A stretch of 64,000 bases of DNA from the NCBI RefSeq assembly GCF_949987515.2, contig NC_082684.1, positions 47,396,006 to 47,460,005 on the forward strand, in the 5' to 3' direction. Shown in pieces: positions 47,796 through 59,229 of this stretch. This stretch comes from Delphinus delphis (lineage: Eukaryota > Chordata > Mammalia > Artiodactyla > Delphinidae). The notes beneath the pieces were generated by a model. That model worked only from the letters and a program-made list of their open reading frames with translations, made no database searches and was not told the DNA's origin. The translations under genes were made by a program, and so were the position numbers. The stretch's first letter is position 1. Each line of letters begins with the position of its first letter.

Positions 47796-48107
47796 TGGGC
47801 CAGGGTGGGGAACACAGGGTGAGTGCTACACATCACAGTAGTTAAGAGAAGGGGCTTGGGTGTCAGATGAGCCAGATGTGAACTCCTGTTCCATTATCTC
47901 TTAGGGGTATAGTTCTAGACTATTTTGCTGCCTTTCATGGTCATATTGTGAGCTGAGAGGGAAAGAAAGCATGTCAGCAGTTAGTAACAGAAAGAATAGA
48001 CTTTGTAAATAATTGACATCTTTACTTCCCTGGGATAAAACTAGAAAGAGCACTGGCTGCACATTAAACTTGAATCTCCTCTGTCCTTAGACAGTTTCCA
48101 TCCTTTA

Positions 48108-48263
48108 GAACCTTGCTACTCAAGAACAGGTACTATCAGCCTCACCTGGGAACTTGTGAGAAATGGAGACTCTCAAGGCCCACTCGACACTCCAGAATCA
48201 AAATCTGCACTTAGACAAGACCCTAGGGTGATCCCAATGTACTGTATATCTTGGGAAGCACTG
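48108..48263 (+). mobile_element. MER5A (hAT-Charlie MITE)
   Basis: 'cagcctcacctgggaacttg' and 'gaatcaaaatctgcacttag' follow the MER5A order. The ends are decayed. Confidence 0.7.
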
Positions 48264-49795
48264 GTCTAGACCATTCTCACTTCCTGTCCAATTTGTTAAA
48301 ACATGGTTCTAAATAGGGCTTGTCTGATCCTCCATTGTTGTTCTAACAACTTATTTCTAAAAGAGATGAGAGGACCATGAGAGAAATGAGGGGAGTGAGG
48401 TAGCCGGTAAACTGAGAGTCAGATTCAAGTACCAGGTTTGCTGTAAGTAAGCGGTGTGAGCTCGGGGAAATTACTGTCTCTGTAACTGAAATTGTACCTC
48501 TAACAAGTGTTTTTGGAAGGAGGAGATAGGAAAGATGGAAATTAGCATAGATTATTTTAAAGGTGACTTTTAAAATTCAAGTATTCATTAAATTAAAATT
48601 AAGTAAAGTAAAACACAGATCTGACTAAAAATTGTGAAGATTGTGACTCTGTCTTAACCGCTGCTGTATTTTTAGCACATAGTAGTTGCTCAATAAATAT
48701 ATGAACCAAGAATGAATGGATGGTCACTCTTACATTCTCAGAAGTCTTCCCCAAAGCTAGCAGCACCTTCTTCTGTACTCCTATCATAATTTTCACGTAT
48801 ATTAATTGGCATCTAAGACAATGTAACAAAAATTTTCTAAGACACTTATATATTATTCATTACCCTGCCAACGAATAACATTTCTACACATTTTATTCCA
48901 TAGGCATGCATCTTGCACATAGCTAACATCATAGCATACATAGATTTGAAAACTGCATATTCCTTTATTGTACCAGAGTAGAGATACATGGTAGGCATTC
49001 ATTTAACATTTGTGAATAATTGCTTTCATAATTATAGATGCCATAATTATTTTAGGACTGCATAATAGTCCTTCAAGTGAATGTGTCTCAACTTTCAAAA
49101 CAAGATCCATAATGTTGAACATCTTGGTGGTCTCTCATTTTTTTACTCTTACCAAAAAAAAAAAAATTACTAGAGTGAACATCTTTGATAATGTGTATCT
49201 GTGGGTCTGTTGAGTGACATTTCTTTGCAGTTCCTTGGAGTGTATTGACTGGAACAAAGGGTATGAGCATCTTTATGGTCCTTGTGACATGTTGCTGATT
49301 TTTCTTTCTAGTTCCAAAATTCTAGGATTCTTAGAGAATCTCACGTTCTCGAGTAGCTGCAGCAAAGACTAGAAGCAGCCAGCTACTGGTACCACCACAG
49401 TCCTTGAAAATGGCAAGACAGATATTTCCACATTCTTTTCTTTCATGGATGATTATAACAAAATGGAAACCTTGTGCTAGAAATTGGCTTAGAGCATCCA
49501 ATGGATGAATATCATGTTACACAAATGACCAGAGACGAGTTGGATAAACAAGATAAACTCAAAGTTGCATTCTTTCCCAGAATCTGAGAGTAGTGCTTTA
49601 GAGCATGGATTCACAATTCTGTTTCTAGCCTATTTTTAAAATATCAAGGAGAAGGACCAGATGTCACAATGAATTAATATCCTAGACTTCCAAATCTGGA
49701 GACATAGGTTCCAATGCTCCCTGGTCGAAAGTAAATATGAATATTCTGTCTTCTTGGAGATCCTTCGTGGATATTTCATTCACCCCCAAATTTGA
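48264..49795. other. Unassigned DNA with faint L2 and L1 pieces
   Basis: An L2 3' end near 48640-48715 ('agtagttgctcaataaatat') and faint antisense L1M-like text near 49040-49310 ('aacaaagggtatgagcatct'). No gene recognised. Confidence 0.4.
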
Positions 49796-49817
49796 CAGTT
49801 TGACAACTGTCAAACTG
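49796..49817. repeat. Short perfect inverted repeat
   Basis: Ten-base arms cagtttgaca and tgtcaaactg around a 2-nt centre. Confidence 0.9.
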
Positions 49818-50323
49818 GTCTCCCACTCCCCTCACCACACATTCCTTTTGGGATTCCTATATACTTTTCAACATGTCCACTTTAAGAGCACTGCGTTACA
49901 CAGCTGTTGTTTAAGAGAGGCAGGAAATAAATAAGGAGGAGCTCTGGCTCGTTGACTGACTTAGTGATGGAGAAGTCAAAAGCCATCAAAGTGCAGCTGC
50001 GAAATCCATCGGCTCGGCCAGGGTAGCGTTGCAATCAATCCAAGTGGTACTCCTCAGCAAATGTCCGTCAGTGACACACAGGTCTCTTCTCTGCTCAAGT
50101 CAGTTTCTGAGGCCTCATCACAGAGACTCTGCAATATCATTAGCATCCTTATCCCCAATCTCCACCTCTTCTAGGACATCTTCTTGCTACATCAGGGTTA
50201 CACATCCATTTTTTTGTGCTCCCACGATATCCTTCTCCCCATCATAGCATGGCTCTCACTGGTAAGTGCCTGCACTTGTTTGTTTCCCCCACTGGACTCC
50301 ATGGGAACAGTGAATGCACCTAC
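49818..50323. other. Unassigned DNA beside the exon-like segment
   Basis: No repeat recognised. The minus strand of 50050-50190 reads codon-like in parts but holds stops. Confidence 0.3.
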
Positions 50324-50453
50324 CCAAGTCACTGGCATATCCCCCAGCGCGTAGCCGAGAACATGCCCATCTCCAGATCCATCGTTTGATTTTGTCTTTT
50401 TAAGCATCTCAGTAAGATCTTCTGGGTCACCCTGGAAATCATCTGAGACATCT
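50324..50453 (-). other. Exon-like segment (possible exon or pseudogene fragment)
   Basis: Minus strand, 130 nt inside a longer open frame (50539-50198, 113 codons). It starts after a pyrimidine-rich tract ending TTCTCACAG and ends in TGG followed by GTAGGT, so it has both splice consensus ends. The peptide is acidic and charged (it begins DVSDDFQGDPEDL). I do not recognise a protein family. It may be a chance ORF, a lost exon or a pseudogene piece. Confidence 0.25.
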
Positions 50454-51939
50454 CTGTGAGAAGAAGAGTGGTGTGGAAGAGGCTCTCCTGATTGGTCCTG
50501 CGATGAGGGAGTTGTCTCAGCTCCCTGCCAGCCAGGCACCTCAGCCCAAGTGAACTAGATTTGCACCAGAAACTCCATGCAGGTCCTCACGTGAGAAGTG
50601 TGAGTGGTGTGATGATCGAAAGTGACAAGTGATCTTTCCCAAAGAGACAAGGGGATGGAAGGAAGCAAATGGAGCAGACTACTCCAGCAATGTCAGTATG
50701 CAACCCAGAATAATACCACTGAGGAAAACCTGGACTGAGGAATTTTTAATCAAAAAAACCAACTACATGTACAACCTTACTTTATATCTGCTTTTCTTTC
50801 TAGTGAAGTTGGGTCTTCCACTTAAAGTGTTTTTAAATAGACTTTTAACAAAGCAGAAGGAGCTCATTCTTTCATGTGTCTCCCTCCAAAAACTTTTCCC
50901 ATGGGATCCAAGTGAAGAAATCCTGGCTGATCCTCGACTTTCTAAATAGGTGGGCTCGGCACTTATCTCTGACGTAGATGCCCTGCATTTATTTGAGTTC
51001 AGGTGTATCAAACTGTGAGCATATGTTCTAAAAAAATGTCCTTTAAGGCATACTAAAGACTGTTGAAGCATTCCTTCTTTCTTGTAGAAACCCAGGGATG
51101 AATTCCTCACCATTGAGGAAAAGTCCAAAAGAGAAAAGGAGCCAGCGAGGGGGAAAAGAGAACCCAGAGAGCTGGTCGAGGCAGATCTGGAAAGACCAGC
51201 TCCCCAGCCTCTAATCTGCAGTCATGGGAAATCCCAGAGAACCTGTCTCTTTCTCTTTCATTTTCCCTGAAAAATAGTATGCAGAGCTTCTCCCCTGAGC
51301 TTCACTGCACCCCAGTATTGGGGATAATTGCATCCCAGCTCTCTTAGGCTTGGGTGCTAAAATCTCACTGAGTTGGGTTTTTAAAGAAAGCAGGTTTAAA
51401 ACTGTCAGCAAGAGAAGAGAGAAGGCCAAATCACTCTCGTGCTTGAGCCCGTGCGCCAATTTGTTTGTAATTGGATTGGTATGCAGCGAAGATAGAGCTG
51501 TCTGGGGGAAATGCTCCATGACCCCTCTCTTCAGGGAACGTTCCTTCTGACGCTGCTGCTAGCCCAGCACCAGCCCCCATGGGGGAAAGGCAGAGAGACC
51601 TTGAGCCCAGAGAAGGGCCAATCCTATGTGTTCAGAAGACAGAAGGACAGCAGGGAATGCCCCCAAATAAACCCAGAAGTCAGAGCACACATTGCCAGGG
51701 CTGTGTCCAAAGTCAGAGACTGCGGGCCAAGGAGGAAGCTGCAATGAGGGGAGGGGAGGGGAGGAGAGAGGCCCCCAACATGAGACTAACAGCAGCCTCA
51801 GACCAGGAACCAAAGGAACTCTTTAAGAAAATGGAATTGCCACCACTTCTATTGCCCCCTCAGTTGGGCCCAGAGGGTCCAACTGTCAGGCAATCATATA
51901 AATTCCATCCCAAGGCCGGCAGCAGCTGCGGAGGCTGAA
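50454..51939. other. Unassigned DNA
   Basis: No repeat recognised. A G-rich (GAGGG)n run near 51745-51765 explains the longer ORFs on both strands at 51559-51938. Confidence 0.4.
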
Positions 51940-52100
51940 AAATGTAGGCTTGGGAAGAAACAGATCTGGGTTCTAATCTTGGTTTTGCTACTTCCTATTT
52001 ATGAGATTTTAGGCAAGATATTTAACCCAACTGAACCCCAGTTTTCTGATCTGTAAAATAAAAATAATAATTCCTACAAGAAGGCTGACTTGAAAGGATT
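51940..52100 (-). mobile_element. MIR SINE, antisense
   Basis: 'cagatctgggttctaatctt', 'ttgctacttcctatttatga' and 'ttctgatctgtaaaataaaa' are inverted MIR text. Confidence 0.65.
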
Positions 52101-52530
52101 TTAAAAGTTTGAAGAGCCATATTGGGTACCATTCATTGTCAGTAGCGTTGTCCCCAACCCCTACCTATAGGTTCCCCTTTATCTCAGGGGAACCACATAT
52201 CCCAGACTTCCTCTCCACCAAGGTTCTGGATATGACACGTTTAACAATAAAATTCATTTGTGAGTTTATTTGTAAGGTGGGAGACAGCAAGGGCCCCTCT
52301 TCCTCTGTCAGCAGCAGTGTGGGTAACTGAGCGTGACTGTCAGTAAATGTGGCCAGTGAGGCAGCTGGCTGGTCTCCTTCACTGCCAGGCCCCCGCTTCA
52401 GGGCTGTGAGTCAGTTGTAATTTCCTGCAGCTCCTGATCTCGGGTGGCAGCCTGTGGGGATATAACCTGAAAGCTGGGAGTAGCCCACCTTGCTTTCCTG
52501 ACTCCAGGTTTTTCCACAATCTGGTAAGCA
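52101..52530. other. Unassigned, moderately GC-rich DNA
   Basis: No repeat or gene recognised; could include regulatory DNA. Confidence 0.35.
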
Positions 52531-52533
52531 CTG

Positions 52534-53176
52534 CCTTTGTCTCCTATCACGGAGTAGCAAGCTATTGCAAACTTAGCAGCCTGAGGTAACCCCCATTTAT
52601 TACCTCACAGCTCTATAGGTCAGAAGTTCAGGCTCAGCTGGCTTCTATGCCCAGGGTCTCACAAGGCTGAAACCAAGGTGTCAGACAGATTGGGATCTTA
52701 ACTGGAGGCTCTGGAAAGGATCTCCTCCCAGGTTCATTCTGTTGGCAGAATTCACCTCTTTATGGTTTTAGGACTGAGGTCCACAATTCCTTGCTTGCTG
52801 TCAGCCAGAGGCCTCTCCAGCTCCTAAAAGCCACCCACATCCCCCCCCACCACCACCACATGGCCTCCTCTACCTTCAAACTAGCAGCTGCACATCAAGT
52901 CTTTCTTAGAACATCGTGGCCGGCAATAGGACCCTCAGGTCAAATGCCCTCACACTTCTGCTCTGACTCTCTTTTCTGTTCTCAGCTGAGAACATGCCCT
53001 GCTTTTAAGGGCTCTTGTGATTAGATCAGGCCACCCAAGTAATCTCTTTCTTAAGATAAACTATGCCATAGAACACAATATAATCACAGGAATGATATAT
53101 GAGCACATTCAGAGCTTCTGGGATTAGTGAGGGAACTTCTTTAGGGGATCATTTTAGAAACTCAGCCTGCTATAGC
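52534..53176 (-). mobile_element. MaLR-type LTR (older MLT1-like), antisense
   Basis: 'cctcacagctctataggtca', 'tctcacaaggctgaaaccaa', 'gggctcttgtgattagatca' and the end 'gatcattttagaaactcagc' follow antisense MLT1-type order. At about 640 bp it is longer than most MLT1 LTRs; a (CCA)n run lies at 52840-52860. Confidence 0.6.
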
Positions 53177-53529
53177 ACCTAATTCCCTCTATTAAATCAT
53201 ATTCTGCTTGAAAACCTAGAGGAGTTTCTGTTTTCCTGTACTGAACCGTAAGTGACCTGAGATCACTGTCTGCAAACAAACTCTTCTGAAGTAGAGAAAA
53301 CAACCCTTCAGATTATAATGGTCTTACCCTTAGAGGATTCTGGACACTTAACCAACAAACGTCAGTTCAACAATTATTTAGCAACTGTCATGTATCAGTT
53401 TGTACCATATTTCAGGGAATCAAAAGAGAATAAGAAACCTTACCAATGTGGTCTAATGGGCAAAATAGACACATGAAGAGAGAATTTCAATGTATCATCA
53501 CAGATGATAAGAGAGATTAGTTCAAAAGT
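53177..53529. other. Unassigned DNA
   Basis: Nothing recognised. Confidence 0.35.
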
Positions 53530-53700
53530 GAGTATCACTCATTTACTCAAGAAATATTGATTGATCTGACATCTACTCAAGATCAGGCATTGGCTTAGGC
53601 TCAAGTGATTTAAAGACCAATGAGGCCAGTTACTGCCCTAGAAAATCTCAACGCTTGTGGAGGAGTGATATGCAATCATGATAGAATGCTGTGTTATAAT
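53530..53700 (-). mobile_element. L2 3' end, antisense
   Basis: 'cactcatttactcaagaaat' followed by 'gatcaggcattggcttaggc' is an inverted L2 terminus. Confidence 0.5.
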
Positions 53701-53729
53701 AATGTAACATTTTTTTACTTTTTTATGAG

Positions 53730-53920
53730 TTACCCCACACTATGCTAAATACTTTCCACACATTATCCTATTTAAACTTCACCTTAAACCCAAGAGTTAG
53801 ATACAATTATTTTCTAAATCTTACAGAGGAGGAAACTGAGACTGAAAACAATTGTCACAATTCTCTAGGAAAAGATATATCTGGGTTTGCAACCAGATAG
53901 ACTCAATTCTAATACCCCTC
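53730..53920 (+). mobile_element. MIR SINE
   Basis: 'acactatgctaaatactttc', 'attatcctatttaaacttca' and 'cagaggaggaaactgagact' in MIR order. Confidence 0.7.
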
Positions 53921-54399
53921 GTAGTGGATAATGTCGAATATCTAATGGCTTCACTTCCCACAGCCAGAACCTGCCCTCTATCTTGGAGAGCTATCCTTTG
54001 AGTCTCCTTGGCACACGCAGATGGAGAGACCAAAGTGCCTGGGAGCGCACACACGGCCCCTGGGTGGTCCTTAACTAGTTACTGATGGATGTGAGAGTCT
54101 GAAAGCTCTAGTTTCTTTGCCTTCATTCAGGACAACTGTAAGGCTTGATTTATAGAGTTAATAAGTTTGCCTGCAGATCGGGCAAAAACCACCCTCTGTG
54201 TGACTTTGTGATTGCACACTTACTTGGCTTCCTCCCCTCCCTGCCCTCTGCCCCCACCCACTACTTTCCTAGTTTCCCTTGGGAATTTCCTGACAAATAT
54301 TTGCTCACAGATCTGAGAATCTGCCCTAAGACACCCCTGCTCTGATATTTATACTACGCCACTATGGGAACCCAAAGAAGAGGGTGATTAACTCAGTTT

Positions 54400-54830
54400 G
54401 AGGCAGTTGGCAAAAATTTTACGAAGAAAGTCATATTTCCGGTCTTGAAAGATAAGCAGAGAGATCTGCCGAGGTGGACGAGTGGGAAGAAGAGTATTCC
54501 AGGCCAAGGAAATTACACATACAAAAACAGAGGGACAGGAAAATGAGGGCAAGTCAAAGGATGGATTAAAAAATTGTATATGCTGGAGCAGAGGTAGATG
54601 GAGTTGAGGGCCTGCCGGGACTTAAGAGCTCTCTGGCTGGGAGAAGCACCAAAGACTATTAAGGGACGGTGCAGCATGATCAGATTTACGTTCTCATGCA
54701 ACAAATATCTATTGAGTGCTTACAACGAAGGTAGGAAACCAACCCAAGTACTGGGCGTATCACAATCAAGACCAACCTGGTCTATGTCCTCACTGAGTTA
54801 CAGAATAATCCTTGTTGGTCCAATACAGTA
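54400..54830 (-). mobile_element. L2 fragments, antisense
   Basis: 'agagtattccaggccaagga' and 'agcatgatcagatttacg' are antisense L2 text, then an inverted L2 terminus (CAACAAATATCTATTGAGTG) at 54698-54830. The order suggests two pieces. Confidence 0.5.
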
Positions 54831-55087
54831 ACCACTAAATACATGTGTCTATTTACATTTAAGTTAACTAGGATTGACATTTAGTTCCTCAGTCATATTA
54901 GCTGCCTTTCAAGGGCTCAGTAGCCACATGTGGCTATCTCACTGAACAGCACAGGTATAGGACCCTTTCATCATCGCAGACAGTTCTATTGGATGGTACT
55001 AGTCTAATCACATGAGAGGATAGCTCTGGGTTTTCCATCCAATTGTTAGTTTGTATGTGGCTATCTCCTGTTTAGTCTTTTTTAAAA
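54831..55087. other. Unassigned DNA
   Basis: 54900-55010 resembles an old hAT MITE-type repeat ('agtagccacatgtggctatc') that I cannot place firmly. Confidence 0.35.
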
Positions 55088-55287
55088 ATATTTATTTATT
55101 TATTTGGCTACGCCAGTCTTAGTTGCGGCACGTGGGTTCTTTAGTTGCGGCATGTGGGATATTTAGTTGCGGCATGTGGGATCTTTAGTTGCGGCATGTG
55201 GGATCGAGTTCCCTGACCAGGGATCGAACCCAGGCACCCTGCATTGGGAGCGCAGAGTCTTAGCCACTGGACCACCAGGGACGTCCC
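55088..55287 (-). mobile_element. tRNA-derived SINE with internal tandem expansion, antisense
   Basis: Inverted tRNA-like head at the right ('ccactggaccaccagggacg'). The body holds four 22-bp copies of a ttagttgcggcatgtgggat module (55119-55206). Flanks ctgtttagtcttttttaaaa (55068-55087) and ctatttattcttttttaaaa (55288-55307) match 18 of 20. Confidence 0.88.
55119..55206. repeat. 4 x 22-bp tandem repeat inside the SINE
   Basis: Units start at 55119, 55141, 55163 and 55185. The first differs at a few bases; the last three are nearly identical. Confidence 0.95.
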
Positions 55288-55309
55288 CTATTTATTCTTT
55301 TTTAAAAGT

Positions 55310-57394
55310 CACTTCTTGTGCTTTTCTTTTTTGCACGGAGGAATCTGAGGATTCTTTTGATTGTGTGACCACCTGCATTTGGCAATCAAATCGTAGTGGT
55401 GGTTGTCAAAAGACCAGGATTGCAGAAATCCCTTTGAAAATGCACGTGGTCCTTTTATGTATTGGATGAGGGAGATATGCTCACACCTGCCTAGAGAACC
55501 CAAGTAGTGGGATCTGCCTGCCTCAGTCTGTTTACCTTGGTCACTCTGAATGTTTGTAGCTCAAAGTACATCCTCTGAAAGCAAAATAATATTCATGAAA
55601 GAGGCACAAACTGAATTACTCACCTGGAGTTCTGTCATTTCCAGGGCTACAAAAATGAAAGTAAAGCAGCCACTAGCAACAGTAATCTCTGAAATCTGTA
55701 TGGTAATGAAAACTGATTTTTTAAAAAATGTTTACATGGTAAGCTGATAGGAACTGGAGTAGTTTGCTTTGAAGAGTCATTTCCCTTTATTTCTTCATCA
55801 TCCATTTTCTTAAAAAACCAGTGAACAACAAAGTTTTTACTGATATACTAGAATAAACCTATCATAAACATAAAAACTGAGCTATGTAATCAAATATTTC
55901 CATCGAAGTGTCACTACAGGGAAATTTATACCTAACAATTCTGAACTATGCAATACAAAACTTAACGACTATGGCATTCAAAAACTAAATTCACCCTAAA
56001 GAGGCAATTTAATACTCAGTTGAGAAAAGATTATGTTTCCCTATTCCTGGTATGATACAGCTTTCAGGCTGCAAACAAACATTGCTGACCTTATGAAAGG
56101 CCCCGTCTTTATTACAATAATAGGAGGAGTTAAGTTATGCATAAGAGAAAATGATGTATTTTAAAATAATAATATCAAGTTTTCTTGACTGTGATGCCTG
56201 TGTGAGAACCTTAACTCAGCTCTGTAGGATTTTTAGTAGTCTTGATTTAAAATCAGCTGGTACACACTAGTAGACCAGCTCCTCAAGGCCTGGCGCAGCT
56301 GCAGGAACCAGCAGCCAAGTAGCAAAGATTGTATTATTTCCAGGGGAGAGAAGATGTCATCACAATCAATAGGATTGCTTTTTACAGATAGTTGGCTTCG
56401 CTTGGTTTGGGGTTTTTGTTTTTGTTTTTGTGTAGCCCTTGGTTAATTCTGTTGCCCCGGCACCTGCAGGCCAAAGGGTACAGGATCTTCCCTCTCTCCT
56501 CTTTGTCTCATTCCGCGAGCCTACGGGGGCAATAATGACCAAACTCTTGGAGTTTTCCCGTTGATTATAGAGAGGTGCATTGTATTCACAGTATATTCTT
56601 GCAGCCCTGCCCCCAGATGAAAGGAAGAGCATGAAAGCGCCAGCAGAGCCAGGACTCTGCTTTTCCAGCTCTAACATGCCATCAAACACGGACGGGGCGC
56701 TCGACTGACAGAGGCATTCTGTTGTTCATGTGCACCGAGTTCAGCTGGGAGCGGCGGAGCGGCTGAGATCAACAGGTGGCCTCGCTAATGGAACAGATTC
56801 ACTCATTGTTTATGTGTTTAATGAATCATTGAGTTACCGATCAGCAGTGAGCAATGGAAGCTGTTCAAACAGAAGGGCAGCCCAGCCGTGAGGTGGAGCA
56901 GCCGCCGTGCTCCTTTGAAGCCCTGCTAGCCCCACGGGGAGTGCGGGAGGCTTGGGGGTTACTCCCTAGGGTTCCCAGAGAAACTGGTGGCGAGAAGAGG
57001 GTGTTGTTTCTAATTGGATGATGAAAGTCAGCTCACGGGACAGACCAAAGGGCCAAATATAGAAGCGAAGGGAAGGAAAACATCTGAATCAAAGGTTGAG
57101 GTAAAAACCGAGAGACAGGTGTTTGCGGTGAACCGTGCAATAACCCTCACCTTGGCTTTCGCTCCTCAGGAAGGAACCAAGTGGGGAAGGTCCGAAAGAA
57201 GTGAGAAAAAGCAAGGCTCAGTATTCGGAGGCCGATTGTCTCACAAAGGGTTCATGGTACAGTGGCGATGCTCTGTCGTATCAAGAGGCAAAGCTGACCC
57301 TTCTTTGTGGGATTCCCATGTGTTGCACCAGGCCTTTCCTGTGAGCAGAATTTGACTGGATTCTATACCAGAATTGTTTATAAGGGGCTGTGAT
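55310..57394. other. Unassigned DNA, including a GC-rich block
   Basis: No repeat or gene recognised. 56600-57000 is distinctly GC-richer than its surroundings and is noted as a possible regulatory element. Confidence 0.4.
56600..56900. promoter_or_regulatory. Possible conserved non-coding element
   Basis: Repeat-free block with clustered factor-like motifs: an E-box CAGGTG (56774), homeodomain-like GCTAATGG, forkhead-like TGTTTATGTGTTTA (56807-56820) and a near-palindromic AATGAATCATT. No open frame spans it. The motifs are seen; function is inference. Confidence 0.3.
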
Positions 57395-58530
57395 TTTCTT
57401 TTTTCCCCCACAGATAAGACTTTGTATTTGTCACCATTAAAAGTCTGAATTTTAGGTAGAGAATGGACTTGAGGACACGGGGAGGGGGAAGGGCAAGCTG
57501 GGACGAAGTGAGAGTGAGGCATGGACATATATACACTACCAAATGTTAAATAGATAGCTAGTGGGAAGCAACCACATAGCACAGGGAGATCAGCTCCGTG
57601 CTTGGTGACCATCTAGAGGGGTGGGATAGGGAGGGTGGGAGGGAGGGAGATGCAAGAGGGAAGAGATATGGGGATATATGTATATGTATAGCTGATTCAC
57701 TTTGTTATACAGCAGAAACCAACACACCATTGTAAGCAATTATACTCCAATAAAGATGTTAAAAAAAGGTCTGAATTTGGAGCAGATCTGTGGACTGGTG
57801 GCCCATCTCCATCAGCTCGCTCAACCTTATCGCCAGTCTCATCCCCGGGAGCTTTTCCAGAACCATCGCCTTCACTATGACGTGCCATGAGTCTCCCAAT
57901 GTAAACTTGGGCTTCTTCAGCGCTTTTAGTTTTCTAATGAACACATCATAAAGCGGTGTTTCTAGATTGGCAAGCCTTTTCTATGTCTCTCCCAGTGCAA
58001 TCTGGAATCAATTTATAGAGCCCTTCTTTCAAATCATTTGTCTGTACCTCTTGGGTCATGATTTCCATCATCTTTTTCTAGATTTGGGGGGACCTATAGG
58101 TAGGTGCTGAGTGTAAGAGTTCTTCCAAATCTGGTTGTTTCTTTTTCTGTTTTTTTAATAAAACCAACACAACAGACAAAGCAGATGGCCATCAGTAGTC
58201 TTGACATCAACCTGAGCTTCAGTCATGGTCTGCCATTCTTTCCATGGAGCACATTTTTTCATGGGTAAGATCCATGCCATGGAAGTTGGTCAGACAGTTT
58301 TTTGCCCTGAATATCCTTGGTAGTTAGCTTGGATTTTCTAAGTGCAACTTCATCCTTCTGTAGATCAACAAGGCTCACTTTAAAAATATGACCCTTGAGG
58401 CCATCAGATACAATTTTGGTTCCTTGAGTCCTTGAGAGTATTGTTTCTTGTACTTCTGATATTGAACATAGCTGATGCTGAAACCTTGCATAATGATTAG
58501 TCAAATCCATTTCACCTGCCTTCACTAATC
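57395..58530 (-). pseudogene. RPS3A: Processed pseudogene of ribosomal protein S3a (eS1), interrupted by L1
   Basis: RPS3A encodes a 264-residue protein of the 40S subunit. This is an intronless, 5'-truncated retrocopy on the minus strand. Near 58470 it carries AMFNI-like text, then [27 protein letters not shown], the GMDLTH region, [15 protein letters not shown] and KKPKFTLG, in the parent's order, with the C-terminal GDETGDKVERADG text near 57850. The first 30 or so residues are missing or unrecognisable. There are several frameshifts and altered codons, and the normal stop is lost. Its 3' UTR is split: 57769-57785 and 57420-57452 are its two parts around the L1. A degraded T tract (57393-57405) is the remnant of its poly(A). 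No TSD seen. Not functional. Confidence 0.9.
57453..57768 (+). mobile_element. 5'-truncated cetacean L1 inside the RPS3A retrocopy
   Basis: L1 3' UTR with 'gctgattcactttgttatac', the CCAATAAAGATGTT signal and an A tail. TSD gtctgaattt at 57443-57452 and 57769-57778; those bases are part of the pseudogene 3' UTR, so the L1 is the later event. Confidence 0.9.
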
Positions 58531-58582
58531 AAGGTCATTTTAAGACTTGAATGTCCTCAAGCAACATGCAGCCTAAACAATA

Positions 58583-59060
58583 AGATGTTTGGGGGAGTTT
58601 TTTCCAGGACCTTGGAGTCTCAGCTGCAACTAGTTGAAGCTGAGCTAGTTAAAGACTGGATAGGACCTCCGACCCTCCAACTGGGCATGTGCGAGTGTCC
58701 TCTTGGTGACCTTTTGATGGCAGAGGACTGAAAACTCCACCCCCAGATCGTGCTAAGTGCCTCCACTTTTGAACTACAGAGGCCTGTGCTTAGTTACGAC
58801 TGTGCAGAACCACGATGACCGCACCTTTTCCCCATGCCCCCCATGCCCCTCACATGCCCCATGCCTCAGACGCCCTGCTTCCATATTCGTTATCCCATAA
58901 GCACGCCCAGCCCCTTGCCTACGGGGAGGCAGAATTGAGTCTTGTCTCCCATCTCCTCATTTGGTCCACCTTGCGAATAAGCCCCCTCTTTGCTGCAGGC
59001 CTGGGTGTCTCAGCATTTTGGCTTGCTGAGCGCCAGGCAAAACAAAGTTGGTTCAGTAAC
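58583..59060 (+). mobile_element. Probable solo LTR of a class I ERV
   Basis: Ends TG (58583) and CA (about 59060). Carries 'gcgaataagccccctctttg' as a polyadenylation region and 'agcattttggcttgctgagc' followed by 'tggttcagtaaca' at the end, like gammaretroviral-type LTRs. Includes CCCATG repeats at 58832-58868. No internal region attached. Family not named; limits approximate. Confidence 0.55.
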
Positions 59061-59229
59061 AAAGCTTTCTTACCGATCTTTCTTAGAAAAGGGACTAACA
59101 ACTTTCTTCTTGGCTCCCTTTTAGCCACTTTTGTGGGGTTTTCTATCCCCCTGAGGTAAGAAACCTATGAGAGAGATGGCAGAGTGTGGTTTGGTGAGGA
59201 GAGCACTGTGCTTTGGTTTAAGAAATGTG

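Noticed and set aside
51559..51938. Two long ORFs on opposite strands
   Set aside because: Driven by a GAGGG-rich run; no homology recognised and mutually overlapping.
55119..55206. Regular repeat array, considered as CRISPR-like
   Set aside because: No unique spacers between units; it is a tandem expansion inside a SINE in a mammalian genome.
57697..57944. Minus-strand ORFs of about 60 codons
   Set aside because: Fragments of the RPS3A retrocopy in different frames; not separate genes.
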